A model generated the notes under the pieces. The model was not told where the DNA came from. It ran no database searches and saw only the letters and a list, made by a program, of their open reading frames with translations. The position numbers were made by a program, and so were the translations under genes. From Bradyrhizobium tropiciagri (GTDB lineage Bacteria; Pseudomonadota; Alphaproteobacteria; Rhizobiales; Xanthobacteraceae): a stretch of DNA of 64,000 nucleotides. The stretch is from positions 372,001 to 436,000 of the forward strand of contig NZ_JAFCKF010000002.1 of NCBI RefSeq assembly GCF_018130545.1, in the 5' to 3' direction. The first letter of the stretch is position 1, and every line of letters starts with the position of its first letter. This document shows positions 1-7,974 of this stretch, in pieces.

Positions 1-293
1 TGGCTGCCGTCGGGGAATTCGACCGCGTCATGATGGCGATCGGGCACGTCGGGCTCGACCTCATTGAACACGCCGACCCGATAGTTCAGCGTCTTGGTCC
101 AGATCCAGCGGCTGTCGTAGCGAACGTTCTCGGCGAAAGCGAGCTCGGTGCCCGGCAGCATGCAGACCGCGACGGTAGGATCGTTCTCCGAAGCAAAGCC
201 GCGGGTCGACGTGCCGCGGAAGGTCGTGGTGATCAGCGTCTCTCCGACAATGGCGGGGCGCGATGCCACGGCGTGCAGACTATAGTCACACAT
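1..293 (-). CDS. Conserved hypothetical protein, N-terminal part (runs off the window)
   Basis: About 97 residues are visible, beginning MCDYSLHAVASRPAIVGETL; the rest lies before base 1. The start at 293 is supported by a GGAG motif about eight bases upstream. No signal peptide or membrane segment is visible, and the stretch contains conserved-looking Arg, Trp and His residues (DSRWIWTK, DRHHDAVEFP). The opening is familiar as a Bradyrhizobium conserved hypothetical protein, but I know of no function. Its ribosome-binding region is almost the same as that of the FlK-like gene at 4088 (see findings). Confidence 0.72.
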   Translation of the reverse strand, partial: MCDYSLHAVASRPAIVGETLITTTFRGTSTRGFASENDPTVAVCMLPGTELAFAENVRYDSRWIWTKTLNYRVGVFNEVEPDVPDRHHDAVEFPDGS

Positions 294-550
294 CGGATGG
301 CTCCTCATATCGAGGTAGCGACCCGTGCCTCTCTTTGAGGCATAGGGCCTCTACCAGAGTGGACGATAGCGAACGAGCGTCTGCCCGTTTCTGGGCGATT
401 GTACGACTGGCCGGCCGAACGCTCCGATCACAAACACGCGACGCTGCGCGAGAGGTATCGGAGCGCGTCGGGCAGGCTGCACGTTGCGCTATCTTCCAAG
501 GAACGGTCCGATCTGCCGCTCGTTCCTCGCCGTCGCAAGTATTTGCAATC

Positions 551-1255
551 TTAGTACTTGCGATAGAGCCCGATCAGCTTGCCCTGGATGCGAACCCGGT
601 TCGGCGGCAGGATGCGCACCTCATAGGCGGTGTTGGCCGGCTCCAGCGCGATCGATGCACCGCGGCGACGGAAGCGCTTCAGGGTGGCTTCCTCCTCGTC
701 GATCAGCGCCACGACGATGTCGCCCGTGTTGGCGACGTCGTTGCGTTGGATCAGCGCCATGTCGCCGTCGAGGATGCCGGCGTCGACCATCGAGTCGCCG
801 CGCACTTCCAGCGCATAGTGCTCGCCGGAGCCCAGCATGTCGGGCGGTACGCTGATGGTGTGGCTGCGGGTCTGCAACGCCTCGATCGGGGTACCGGCGG
901 CGATCCGGCCCATGACGGGGACCGCGACCGGACGGTTGCCGTCGTCCTCGGCGACCGGCGGCGTGCTGGTGCGCTTGCCGAGGGTGCCTTCGATGACGCT
1001 CGGCGTGAAGCCGCGACGGCCGTTGCCGCCGCCGGCCGCCAGCTCGGGCAGCTTGATGACTTCGATGGCGCGGGCGCGGTTGGGCAGGCGACGGATGAAG
1101 CCGCGCTCCTCCAGAGCAGTGATCAGGCGGTGGATACCGGACTTCGAGCGCAGGTCGAGTGCGTCCTTCATCTCATCGAAGGAGGGCGGCACACCGGCCT
1201 CTTTCAGACGTTCATTGATGAAACGCAGAAGTTCGTACTGTTTGCGCGTGAGCAT
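551..1255 (-). CDS. lexA: LexA repressor, SOS response regulator
   Basis: A 234-residue self-cleaving repressor of the DNA-damage regulon. The N-terminal winged helix-turn-helix (about 1-65, starting [17 protein letters not shown]) precedes the S24 protease domain. The cleavage site is Ala120-Gly121 in [11 protein letters not shown], and the catalytic dyad is Ser155 ([10 protein letters not shown]) and Lys193 (EATLKRF). Length and motifs are normal for alphaproteobacterial LexA. The gene follows moeA on the same strand across a 243-base gap that holds a LexA box, so it probably has its own autoregulated promoter. Confidence 0.97.
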   Translation of the reverse strand: MLTRKQYELLRFINERLKEAGVPPSFDEMKDALDLRSKSGIHRLITALEERGFIRRLPNRARAIEVIKLPELAAGGGNGRRGFTPSVIEGTLGKRTSTPPVAEDDGNRPVAVPVMGRIAAGTPIEALQTRSHTISVPPDMLGSGEHYALEVRGDSMVDAGILDGDMALIQRNDVANTGDIVVALIDEEEATLKRFRRRGASIALEPANTAYEVRILPPNRVRIQGKLIGLYRKY

Positions 1256-1421
1256 CTCGAGTATTCCCCCGGTTGATAGCGTCGTTCGATTCCGAGACTC
1301 TTCAGTGGGGCCTGCAGGCCGGGCCTGACCTCAGGAGCATGCTGCTTGTTGCAAGCGCTCCCTGGCGGCCTCCCGATTGTAGACACCAGTACTCGAAACA
1401 AATCATGAACGGACACTATAT

Positions 1422-1436
1422 GTTCGATATGTGTTC
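1422..1436. promoter_or_regulatory. LexA (SOS) box, GTTC-N7-GTTC
   Basis: GTTCGATATGTGTTC is an exact match to the direct-repeat SOS operator known in alphaproteobacteria (GTTC-N7-GTTC). It lies 167 bases upstream of the lexA start, in the moeA-lexA gap. Autoregulation of lexA is the simplest reading. Confidence 0.85.
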
Positions 1437-1498
1437 CGCAACCACTTAATTTCCGGTGAACACGCTCGGCGGCGCACAATCGGCGCGGTGAGAAAACC

Positions 1499-2710
1499 CT
1501 ATTCGGGCAGCGTCAGGATCTCGCATTCGCTGCCTGCGACGGCGGCCGGCGCAAACGGCGGACGCACGAGAAGTGCCCGTGCCGCAGCGAGATTCCCGAG
1601 CAGCGAACTATCCTGCTGCATCACGGGCGTTGCGATCAGCGTGCCGTCCTCGCGCTCTTCGAGACGCGAGCGCAGATAGTCCTCGCGCTGGTCGTTGGCG
1701 GCGAGGTCGCGGCCGAGCAAAGCGCTCGCGCGGGCATGATGAATCGTTTTTTGGCCGCTCAATGCCCGAATCAATGGCACCAAAAACAGGAAGGCGCAGA
1801 CATAGGACGACACCGGATTGCCGGGCAGGCCGATCACCCGCATTGCCCCGAGCCGGCCATGCATCATCGGCTTGCCGGGCCGCATCGCGATCCGCCAGAA
1901 CGCCATGTCGACGCCCTCGGCCTCCAGCGACCGCTTGACCAGGTCGTGGTCACCGACCGAGGCGCCGCCGGTCGTGATCAGGATATCGGCGCCGGTGTCC
2001 CGCGCCCGGCGGATGCCGGCGGTGGTCGATTCCACCGTGTCGGCGGCAATCCCGAGATCAACGGTCTCGGCGCCTTCGGCGCGTGCCAGCGCCCGCAGCG
2101 CATAGCCGTTGGAATAGACGATCTGGCCGGGACCGGGCTGCGAGCCCGGCATCACCAGCTCGTCGCCGGTGGCGAGCACGGCGACCTTCGGTCGGCGGCG
2201 GACGGCGAGTTCCGGATGGTTCATGGCGGCCGCCAGCGACAGCGCCCGGTCGGAGAGGCGGCTGCCGGCAGCGAGCAGCACGTCGCCCTCGCGGAAGTCG
2301 ACCCCCGCGGGACGGATGTGCCGTCCAACGGCGGCAGCCTCGGTGATCGTGATGCGGTCGCCGTCGACGGCAGTGTCTTCCTGGATGATGACGGCGTCGG
2401 CGCCGTCAGGGATCACCCCGCCAGTGAAGATCCGCACCGCTTCACCTGACGCGACCGTCCGCTCGAACGGCCGGCCGGCGGCGACTTCGCCGATCACCTT
2501 AAGCCGCGCCTTCAGGTCAGCCGCATCGGCGGCGCGCACCGCATAGCCGTCCATCGCCGACATCGGCTGCGGCGGCTGGGTGCGCCGCGCGGCGAGGTCG
2601 TGTGCCAGGGTGCGGTGATAGGCGGCATCGAGCGCGACCATCTCCTCCGGCAGCGGTTCGGCGCCGGCTAGGACGGCGGACAGGGCATCGGCAACCGGCA
2701 TCAGGGCCAC
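1499..2710 (-). CDS. moeA: Molybdopterin molybdenumtransferase MoeA
   Basis: This 403-residue enzyme inserts molybdate into adenylated molybdopterin, the final step of molybdenum cofactor synthesis, in the cytoplasm. Visible family motifs are MSAMDGYAVR (domain I), the TGDEL motif (AVLATGDELVMPG), the MPT-binding loop ITTGGASVGDHD, and GLPGNPVSSYVCAF near the C-terminal third. It ends with the usual domain IV (about 325-403). It is transcribed towards lexA. Its usual partner moaC is about 19 kb away on the same strand. Confidence 0.96.
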   Translation of the reverse strand: MALMPVADALSAVLAGAEPLPEEMVALDAAYHRTLAHDLAARRTQPPQPMSAMDGYAVRAADAADLKARLKVIGEVAAGRPFERTVASGEAVRIFTGGVIPDGADAVIIQEDTAVDGDRITITEAAAVGRHIRPAGVDFREGDVLLAAGSRLSDRALSLAAAMNHPELAVRRRPKVAVLATGDELVMPGSQPGPGQIVYSNGYALRALARAEGAETVDLGIAADTVESTTAGIRRARDTGADILITTGGASVGDHDLVKRSLEAEGVDMAFWRIAMRPGKPMMHGRLGAMRVIGLPGNPVSSYVCAFLFLVPLIRALSGQKTIHHARASALLGRDLAANDQREDYLRSRLEEREDGTLIATPVMQQDSSLLGNLAAARALLVRPPFAPAAVAGSECEILTLPE

Positions 2711-2735
2711 GCTCGGAGCTCCTCAAGTCCAGGGT

Positions 2736-3362
2736 TCAAATACCGAGCGCGGTCAGCGCCCTTGCCACGTCATCCGTCGATGTCACGTGGATCGCATGAA
2801 GGCCGCGCGCTCGCGCGCCTTCGATATTGGCGGCCAGGTCGTCGAAGAACAGGATCCGCGACGCCGACACGCCGATGGCTTTTACCACATGATCGTATGC
2901 CTCGGCGTCGGGTTTCCGATGGCCGATGCTCGAGGACAGGAACACGGTGCGGAAATGGCTCAGCAGCTCGGCATGGGCAACCGAGAAATGCGCGACATGG
3001 GCCGGATTGGTGTTGGAGAACGCGTAGAGCGGCATCCGCTTCGCCGCGGCCGCGAGCAGGGGGGCGATATCGGGCATCTCGCCGGTGAAGATCGAATTCC
3101 AGCCTTCGAGGAATTGCGCATCGGTGATGTCGATTCCGAGCGTCCGGCGCAGGTTCTCGAAGAACGCCGCATCGTCGATCCGGCCGATCTCGTGGTGCTT
3201 GAAGCTGTCGTCGACGACAAAACGCGTGGCGAGGTCGGACGGCGCACAGCCGGCATGCTGCGCCCAGTGCGCCATCACCTTGTCAAAGTTGATGTCGAGC
3301 ACGACGCGGCCGATATCGAACAGCAGCACGTCGACGGAATCGGGGGAGAGATGCGAGGTCAT
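2736..3362 (-). CDS. HAD-superfamily phosphatase, YihX-like
   Basis: A haloacid-dehalogenase-fold hydrolase of about 208 residues. Motif I is LLFDIGRVVLDINF (nucleophile Asp; the +2 position is Gly, as in the glucose-1-phosphatase YihX), motif II is FSNTNPAH, motif III Lys is in GHRKPDAEAY, and motif IV is FFDDLAANIEGA. The pattern suggests a sugar-phosphate phosphatase rather than a true 2-haloacid dehalogenase, whose motif I usually has Tyr at +2. The start at 3362 puts motif I near residue 13; an in-frame start at 3422 would add 20 unconserved residues. It ends 25 bases before moeA begins and may be cotranscribed with it. Confidence 0.85.
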   Translation of the reverse strand: MTSHLSPDSVDVLLFDIGRVVLDINFDKVMAHWAQHAGCAPSDLATRFVVDDSFKHHEIGRIDDAAFFENLRRTLGIDITDAQFLEGWNSIFTGEMPDIAPLLAAAAKRMPLYAFSNTNPAHVAHFSVAHAELLSHFRTVFLSSSIGHRKPDAEAYDHVVKAIGVSASRILFFDDLAANIEGARARGLHAIHVTSTDDVARALTALGI

Positions 3363-3665
3363 TGCGTGAAACCATGTACGAAAATTGCGGGCAGCCGGCA
3401 ATGTCCTCGATTTCAATGACATGTGTTTGGGCCTGGCGATCCATCCTTCGCGAGACTGATCCCGCGTACACTACCGTCGTCCCGGCCGAGTGCGTGGCGC
3501 CGCTGGTGGGTCATAAGTTCGCGTTTCTTGCGACATGGATTGTCCGAGTCTTGCCTTCGTTTCGTCGCTCTGAAGCAGGGGGCGGGATTGACAGGTTTTT
3601 GCTGAGTTGCGCGTCGTGTCCAGTCAGCACACGCGCGCAAACACGTCACCGTCCGACGCGCGCCC
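3363..3665. other. Intergenic region, no gene seen
   Basis: About 300 bases between the FlK-like thioesterase and the HAD gene, both on the minus strand. I found no convincing ORF, RNA or terminator. The gap suggests that the HAD gene is not part of the operon upstream of it. Confidence 0.5.
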
Positions 3666-4088
3666 TCAGCGGGCCGCACCCTTCTTCTCCAGGCGCCCCA
3701 GGAAGCGGCCGACGTCAACAATGGCGCGTTCGTGGAAGCCCTCGGAGATGATCTCGACCTCATCGCGGCAAATGGCCTTGAAGCGCAGTTTTCGTGCTTC
3801 GATCGAAATCAGTTCGACCTCGGCCGTGACGTTCATGCCGACCGGCGTCGCGGCGCTGTGGCTCAGATCGACGTGGGTGCCCACGGTCTTCTGTCCCGAC
3901 TCCAGATGAGGCTTCAGAGCCTCGATGCACGCCCATTCGACGAAGCCAACCAGAAACGCCGTGGCGAAGACCGGCGGCATGTCGGCGAACCCCGTGAAAG
4001 CCGCAGCCACGGCCGGCACCGTGAGGCGGCCATCGACCGGGACCGTGAGCGTATGGCGGATGCCGACTGCAAGAGGCTGAGTGGTCAC
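3666..4088 (-). CDS. FlK-like hot-dog thioesterase (fluoroacetyl-CoA thioesterase homologue)
   Basis: A 140-residue single hot-dog domain. From memory it aligns closely with Streptomyces cattleya FlK, the thioesterase that destroys toxic fluoroacetyl-CoA: FATAFLVGFVEWACIEAL here against FATGFMVGLMEWACVRAM in FlK. The catalytic set is present as Thr43, Glu51, His77 and Arg121 (FlK Thr42, Glu50, His76, Arg120). Lid residue Phe33 is kept (Phe34), but the fluorine-gating Phe36 is Met37. The start is GTG, with AGGAG seven bases upstream; the TAG stop of the acyl-CoA dehydrogenase overlaps this Shine-Dalgarno, implying coupling. Homology to FlK is strong; the true substrate is unproven and could be another small acyl-CoA. 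Confidence 0.85.
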   Translation of the reverse strand: MTTQPLAVGIRHTLTVPVDGRLTVPAVAAAFTGFADMPPVFATAFLVGFVEWACIEALKPHLESGQKTVGTHVDLSHSAATPVGMNVTAEVELISIEARKLRFKAICRDEVEIISEGFHERAIVDVGRFLGRLEKKGAAR

Positions 4089-4098
4089 CGGATGGCTC

Positions 4099-5229
4099 CT
4101 ATATCGAGAGGGTGCGTGCGATCAGCATCTTCTGGATTTCGACGGTCCCGCCGGCAAACAGGCAGAATGGCGCTTCGCGGTACATGCGCGAGACCGGCTC
4201 GAATTCGAAATAGGCGCGGCCGCCGAGCACGCGGACGGCGATTTCGACCACGCGCTGGAGCTGCTCCGAGCAGAAATACTTCGCCATGGAGATCGCCTGC
4301 GTCGCGTCTTCGCCGCTCTCGTTCATCTGCACGGCATTCTCCAGGAACAACTCCATGCCCTTCGTCAGGGTCGTCATCTCGACAACCGAGTGCTGGATCG
4401 CCTGAAAATCCCTCAGCGCCTTGCCGAACTGGCGGCGCTCTCGAATGAACTCGGTCGCCCGGCGCGTGGCTGCGCGCGCGAGCCCGCAGGCCATCGCGGC
4501 CACCAATAGTCGCTCGAGCGAACCGGTGTTGCGAAGCAGCGACCATGCATTCTCGAGGCCTGCCGGCCCGCCAAGAATACTCGTCGATGGAACGGAAACA
4601 CTGTCGAACGTGACCTTGCAGGAGGGCATGGCATTGCCAGAGAGCTTGGCCAAGGGTTCGACGGTCAGGTTCGCCGACGCTTTCGGTACCATCACGATTC
4701 CGAAGGCCTTTGGATTGATCGGCGACGTCTTCGCGATCGTGAGAATCAAGTCGGCGGTCGCGGGGCCCGTAATGTAGATTTTCTCACCTTGCACGATGTA
4801 GCCGCCATCGGCATTGGCGAACGCTTCGGTCGCGATGCCGGCGGCGTCCGAGCCTGCGCCGGGCTCCGTCATCGCGAACGCCAGTTGGAGTTTCCCGGCC
4901 GCCACTTTCGGCATCAGGTCCGCCTTCTGCTCGGGGCTCCCGCCATAGGAGACACATAGCGGAGGGAGCAGGCCGCTCACCATGAAGATGGTGGCGAGCG
5001 CGCCGGAATGGCTCGCCAGTTCGGCGATGACCGTACAGGCCTTCCGCATGTCGCCGGCCTGCGGACCTGTTGCTCCCGGGTGCGAGAAGCCGAAGGTCAG
5101 GAGATTGTGGGCCGCGAAGATGTCCAATACCCGCGCGACCGTGTCCGGTCCTGCGCTATCGGGATCGACGCGCGGCATCGCCTCGACCGCGGCGTTCCGC
5201 GCCTGAACCATGTGGTCATTGTTCGACAT
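4099..5229 (-). CDS. Acyl-CoA dehydrogenase
   Basis: This 376-residue FAD enzyme would oxidise an acyl-CoA to its 2-enoyl-CoA. Motifs seen are AFAMTEPGAGSDAAGI (FAD/substrate loop), ERRQFGKALRDFQAIQHSV, and C-terminal AGGTVEIQKMLIARTL. In that last motif the position of the medium/short-chain catalytic Glu is Gly, as in isovaleryl-type enzymes, so the base may sit elsewhere. The start at 5229 is set by GGAG six bases upstream; a longer frame to 5265 lacks support. It sits 36 bases after the dehalogenase-like gene and 10 before the FlK-like gene. The substrate is unknown. Confidence 0.92.
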   Translation of the reverse strand: MSNNDHMVQARNAAVEAMPRVDPDSAGPDTVARVLDIFAAHNLLTFGFSHPGATGPQAGDMRKACTVIAELASHSGALATIFMVSGLLPPLCVSYGGSPEQKADLMPKVAAGKLQLAFAMTEPGAGSDAAGIATEAFANADGGYIVQGEKIYITGPATADLILTIAKTSPINPKAFGIVMVPKASANLTVEPLAKLSGNAMPSCKVTFDSVSVPSTSILGGPAGLENAWSLLRNTGSLERLLVAAMACGLARAATRRATEFIRERRQFGKALRDFQAIQHSVVEMTTLTKGMELFLENAVQMNESGEDATQAISMAKYFCSEQLQRVVEIAVRVLGGRAYFEFEPVSRMYREAPFCLFAGGTVEIQKMLIARTLSI

Positions 5230-5265
5230 CGTGAGCTCCCTGGCCGGTCCCGAACGTTGCGGCAT

Positions 5266-6156
5266 TCACTGGTTGCGATTTGCGTCGAGGAAACGGATGA
5301 GCTCGTCGGCGGTCTCGCGCGGGAATTCATCCGGAAAGAAGTGAGCGCCCGGCAACGAAGCGTGCGTCATGTTCGAAAGCCGCTTGCTCCATTCCTTCGG
5401 CATGTCGAACAGCCGGGCCATGTGGCCCTTGGCGCCGAAGAAGACGAGGGACGGGCAATCGACCTTGCGGTCGATGTCGGCGCTGTCGAGCTCAAGATCG
5501 ACCGTCGCGGCCGCGCGATAGTCCGAGCATGATCCGTGGATCATCTCCGGCGTCTGCCAGCAACGTCGGTAATCCGCGATCTGCTGCGGATCGAAGCCGG
5601 AGAGATCGATTCGTCCCATGCCGAACAGGCACGATCCATAGAAGGCGTCGGGATTGCTTGCGATGATCGTTTCCGGAAACGGTTCGGGTTGGGTCAGGAA
5701 GTACCAGTGCCAATAGGCCTTCGCGACGTGCCGGTTGACGTCCATGAACATGGTGTAGGTCGGCACGATGTCGAGGATTGCCAGGCTCAGGACGGCCTCA
5801 GGATGATCGAGCGCCATTCGGTGGCCGGTCCGCGCGCCCCGATCGTGCCCGATGACGTGAAACCTGTCGTAGCCGAGCTCACGCATCAGCCCGATCTGGT
5901 CCTGCGCGAAGGCCCGGAAGCTGTAGTTCGTCAGGTCGGGCAGGCATTTCGGCTTCGCGGAGTCACCGTACCCGCGAAGATCCGCGCAGACGACAGTATA
6001 GCCGGACTTGACGATCAGCGGCGCGATATAGGCCCACATCGTCATGTTCTGCGGAAAGCCGTGCAGCAACAAGACTGGCGGCCCTTCGCCCGCAACCCTG
6101 TAGGCAATCTCGATTTGATCGATCGTTCGCTTTTGAAGTGTGAACCCGTCGAACAT
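5266..6156 (-). CDS. Alpha/beta hydrolase of the fluoroacetate dehalogenase family
   Basis: This 296-residue protein has every key residue of fluoroacetate dehalogenase that I can check against the Rhodopseudomonas enzyme. These are the nucleophile Asp105 ([17 protein letters not shown]), carboxylate-binding Arg106 and Arg109, acid Asp129, the fluoride pocket His150-Trp151 ([16 protein letters not shown]) and Tyr213 ([14 protein letters not shown]), and His272 (GAHFFPDEF). The oxyanion region is LHGFPQ. The family hydrolyses haloacetates to glycolate and halide through an Asp ester intermediate. It is cytoplasmic, with no signal. Its neighbour two genes downstream is an FlK homologue, which strengthens a role against fluoroacetate or related haloacids; activity on other halides or an epoxide remains possible. 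Confidence 0.87.
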   Translation of the reverse strand: MFDGFTLQKRTIDQIEIAYRVAGEGPPVLLLHGFPQNMTMWAYIAPLIVKSGYTVVCADLRGYGDSAKPKCLPDLTNYSFRAFAQDQIGLMRELGYDRFHVIGHDRGARTGHRMALDHPEAVLSLAILDIVPTYTMFMDVNRHVAKAYWHWYFLTQPEPFPETIIASNPDAFYGSCLFGMGRIDLSGFDPQQIADYRRCWQTPEMIHGSCSDYRAAATVDLELDSADIDRKVDCPSLVFFGAKGHMARLFDMPKEWSKRLSNMTHASLPGAHFFPDEFPRETADELIRFLDANRNQ

Positions 6157-6229
6157 GGGTCGTTTCTCCTGATTGTGGGTTCTTTCCTGAGATCTGCCTG
6201 ATCAATCCGGTGCCCGGATCAATCTGCAA

Positions 6230-7072
6230 TCATGCAACGGCAGTCATCCGCTGCTTCGCCGGCGACGGAGCCAGGAAGTCGGTCACCGATTGAATGACAT
6301 CAGGCGCGGCCAGAATCCGGGTGTGACCGTGAGCCTTGGTTTTCAGCAGCTGCGATCCGGGACAGAAGCTCTGGATTCTGTCGCCATCGGAATGATCGAC
6401 GAACCGATCCTTGTGGTCGTAACAGAGCAGAAGGTCGGCGCCCGCACCCCTGTAGGCCGCGCCAGCTTCGAGATCCGACCAGGACGACTGGAATTGGTTG
6501 GCAAGGAACGTCTTGTATCGTTCCAGCACCGACGCTCGCGGATTCAACCGCTGGGCCAGGCCGCGCACAGGAGGGTGCGGGTGAGACGGCGCGCAAATGC
6601 AGACGAATTTCGACGGTGCCAATGCGTAGAGATGTCGTGCCGCCATCATGGAGAGGCCGCCGGCAGAATGCCCGACGTGCCCATGAACGTTGCCGAGCCG
6701 GTGTGACATCACGCCGATATCGCGAATAAAAAATTCCCACTTCGCCAGCGGCTCCGGCGAACTGCCGTGTCCGGCGATATCGAAGGCAACCGCGCGCATG
6801 CCGTGCTGAGCGATTGTCAGGGCCATCGGCGCCATCTGGGCTGCACGGCCACCCCAGCCGTGGACGAGAAGGACGGTGGGTCCCGTGCCCCAACTCCAGA
6901 CCGCATCGCCGTTCCACTTCAAGCCGGCAAGTCTGGTGGCCTTCGCCATCGCGGCACCTTCCGCTTCGCTGATAGGCGGTCGCGGCGGGCGCGACGCCAG
7001 GTGTTTTGCGCACGCAAGGGCCGCGCCGGTCGGCATCCACCTGATCGTCGATTTGATCAATCTATCCAGCAT
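6230..7072 (-). CDS. Alpha/beta hydrolase (serine nucleophile)
   Basis: A 280-residue alpha/beta-fold hydrolase, probably an esterase. The oxyanion segment is VLLVHGWGGRA, the nucleophile elbow is GHSAGG (about residue 135), an acid candidate lies in LLLCYDHKDRFVD, and His is in AHGHTRIL. The N-terminal 50 residues are variable and contain a Pro-rich patch (SRPPRPPIS). It is the first gene of the minus-strand operon, 73 bases upstream of the dehalogenase-like gene, and starts 109 bases from the divergent TetR gene. The substrate is not predictable. Confidence 0.88.
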   Translation of the reverse strand: MLDRLIKSTIRWMPTGAALACAKHLASRPPRPPISEAEGAAMAKATRLAGLKWNGDAVWSWGTGPTVLLVHGWGGRAAQMAPMALTIAQHGMRAVAFDIAGHGSSPEPLAKWEFFIRDIGVMSHRLGNVHGHVGHSAGGLSMMAARHLYALAPSKFVCICAPSHPHPPVRGLAQRLNPRASVLERYKTFLANQFQSSWSDLEAGAAYRGAGADLLLCYDHKDRFVDHSDGDRIQSFCPGSQLLKTKAHGHTRILAAPDVIQSVTDFLAPSPAKQRMTAVA

Positions 7073-7107
7073 TCTCAGCCTCCAACGACCGTTTGGCTGG
7101 ATGTCTC

Positions 7108-7135
7108 ATTGACCATGGGAAATAGACCAGTCAAT
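7108..7135. promoter_or_regulatory. Putative TetR operator (NemR-like box) in the divergent promoter
   Basis: The 109-base gap between the divergent hydrolase and TetR genes holds an inverted repeat ATTGAC (7108-7113) and GTCAAT (7130-7135). Overlapping its right arm is TAGACCAGTCAA (7123-7134), which matches 10 of 12 positions of the NemR box TAGACCGGTCTA as I recall it. Position and symmetry suggest the TetR protein controls both directions. This is inferred, not shown. Confidence 0.5.
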
Positions 7136-7181
7136 ATAATCGGCGAACCGTCCTTACGGCGTTCGACCCTCAGGAAATCTC

Positions 7182-7757
7182 ATGCCGCGCCGCCCCATGC
7201 ATAAGGAATCCATCGTCCGCTCGGCCGTGACGCTGTTCAGGAGGCGCGGATATTCGGCCACCGGCCTGAACGACATCGTCGATGCCAGCGGCGCTCCGAA
7301 GGGATCGGTCTATTATTATTTTCCTCACGGGAAGCCATCCATCGCGGAAGCGGCCGTGATCGAGGCCGGTCAGCGGCTTGAAGTGACCTTGCGCAAGCTG
7401 GCCGAGACCGCCGCGTCAACGTCAGACCTGCTGCAGTCTCACGCGCGTCTGTTGTCGGGATGGATGAGCAAGTCGGGTTATCGCGATGGCTGCCCGATCA
7501 CCACGGTTCTTCTGGAACTCGCCCCCGAAGATCGGGCGGTCACCAAGGCGGGACGAGAAGCCTATGCCGGGAGGATTGCGATCCTGAAGGAGCGCTTGAT
7601 CGGCGATGGCTTTACCCAGAGCCGTGCGGAAGCGCTTGCCATCCTCTGCACGTCAGCGATCCAGGGGGCCCTCATTCAGTCCCGGATTGCGCGAAGCAGC
7701 GAGCCCATCCTGATCACCGCAAGGCAGCTCGGAGACCTGATCGACAGTTCGCGCTGA
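7182..7757 (+). CDS. TetR/AcrR-family transcriptional regulator
   Basis: A 191-residue one-domain repressor. The N-terminal helix-turn-helix spans about residues 6-50, with the family signature SVYYYFPHGKPSIAEAAV. The C-terminal part resembles the LmrA/YxaF-type ligand domain, with a candidate sensing Cys in the DGCPITTVLLEL segment. It is divergent from the hydrolase-dehalogenase-ACAD-FlK operon and is most likely its local repressor, relieved by a substrate or a reactive small molecule. Confidence 0.92.
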   Translation: MPRRPMHKESIVRSAVTLFRRRGYSATGLNDIVDASGAPKGSVYYYFPHGKPSIAEAAVIEAGQRLEVTLRKLAETAASTSDLLQSHARLLSGWMSKSGYRDGCPITTVLLELAPEDRAVTKAGREAYAGRIAILKERLIGDGFTQSRAEALAILCTSAIQGALIQSRIARSSEPILITARQLGDLIDSSR

Positions 7758-7836
7758 GCCCGGTCATTTTCCGGAATGGCAGTTCTTGAGGAAGCGGGAA
7801 GGGAACTCGTTCAGCTGGGCCGGGTCGATCGGGCTC

Positions 7837-7974
7837 TCACATCCGGGAGAGCGCCAGGCCAAGATAGGCGATCAGCGCGCCGGTGCTGAGAATGACAACG
7901 ACGAGCGCCTGCTCTGAACGCGCTTGCAAGGTTTTCCGGGTCACGGCGTCGGACGCTCCATCTCTCGAAATCAT
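7837..7974 (-). CDS. Small single-pass membrane protein (45 aa), tentative
   Basis: A 45-codon frame beginning MISRDGASDAV and ending in one hydrophobic helix (ALVVVILSTGALIAYLGLAL), then SRM and the stop. The helix and the plausible charged N-terminus favour a real small protein; the upstream GGA is only a weak ribosome site. No family recognised. Confidence 0.42.
   Translation of the reverse strand: MISRDGASDAVTRKTLQARSEQALVVVILSTGALIAYLGLALSRM

Noticed and set aside
2736-3362. HAD gene as a 2-haloacid dehalogenase belonging to the dehalogenase cluster
   Set aside because: Motif I has Gly at +2 and the sequence follows the YihX phosphatase pattern; a gap of about 300 bases separates it from the operon.
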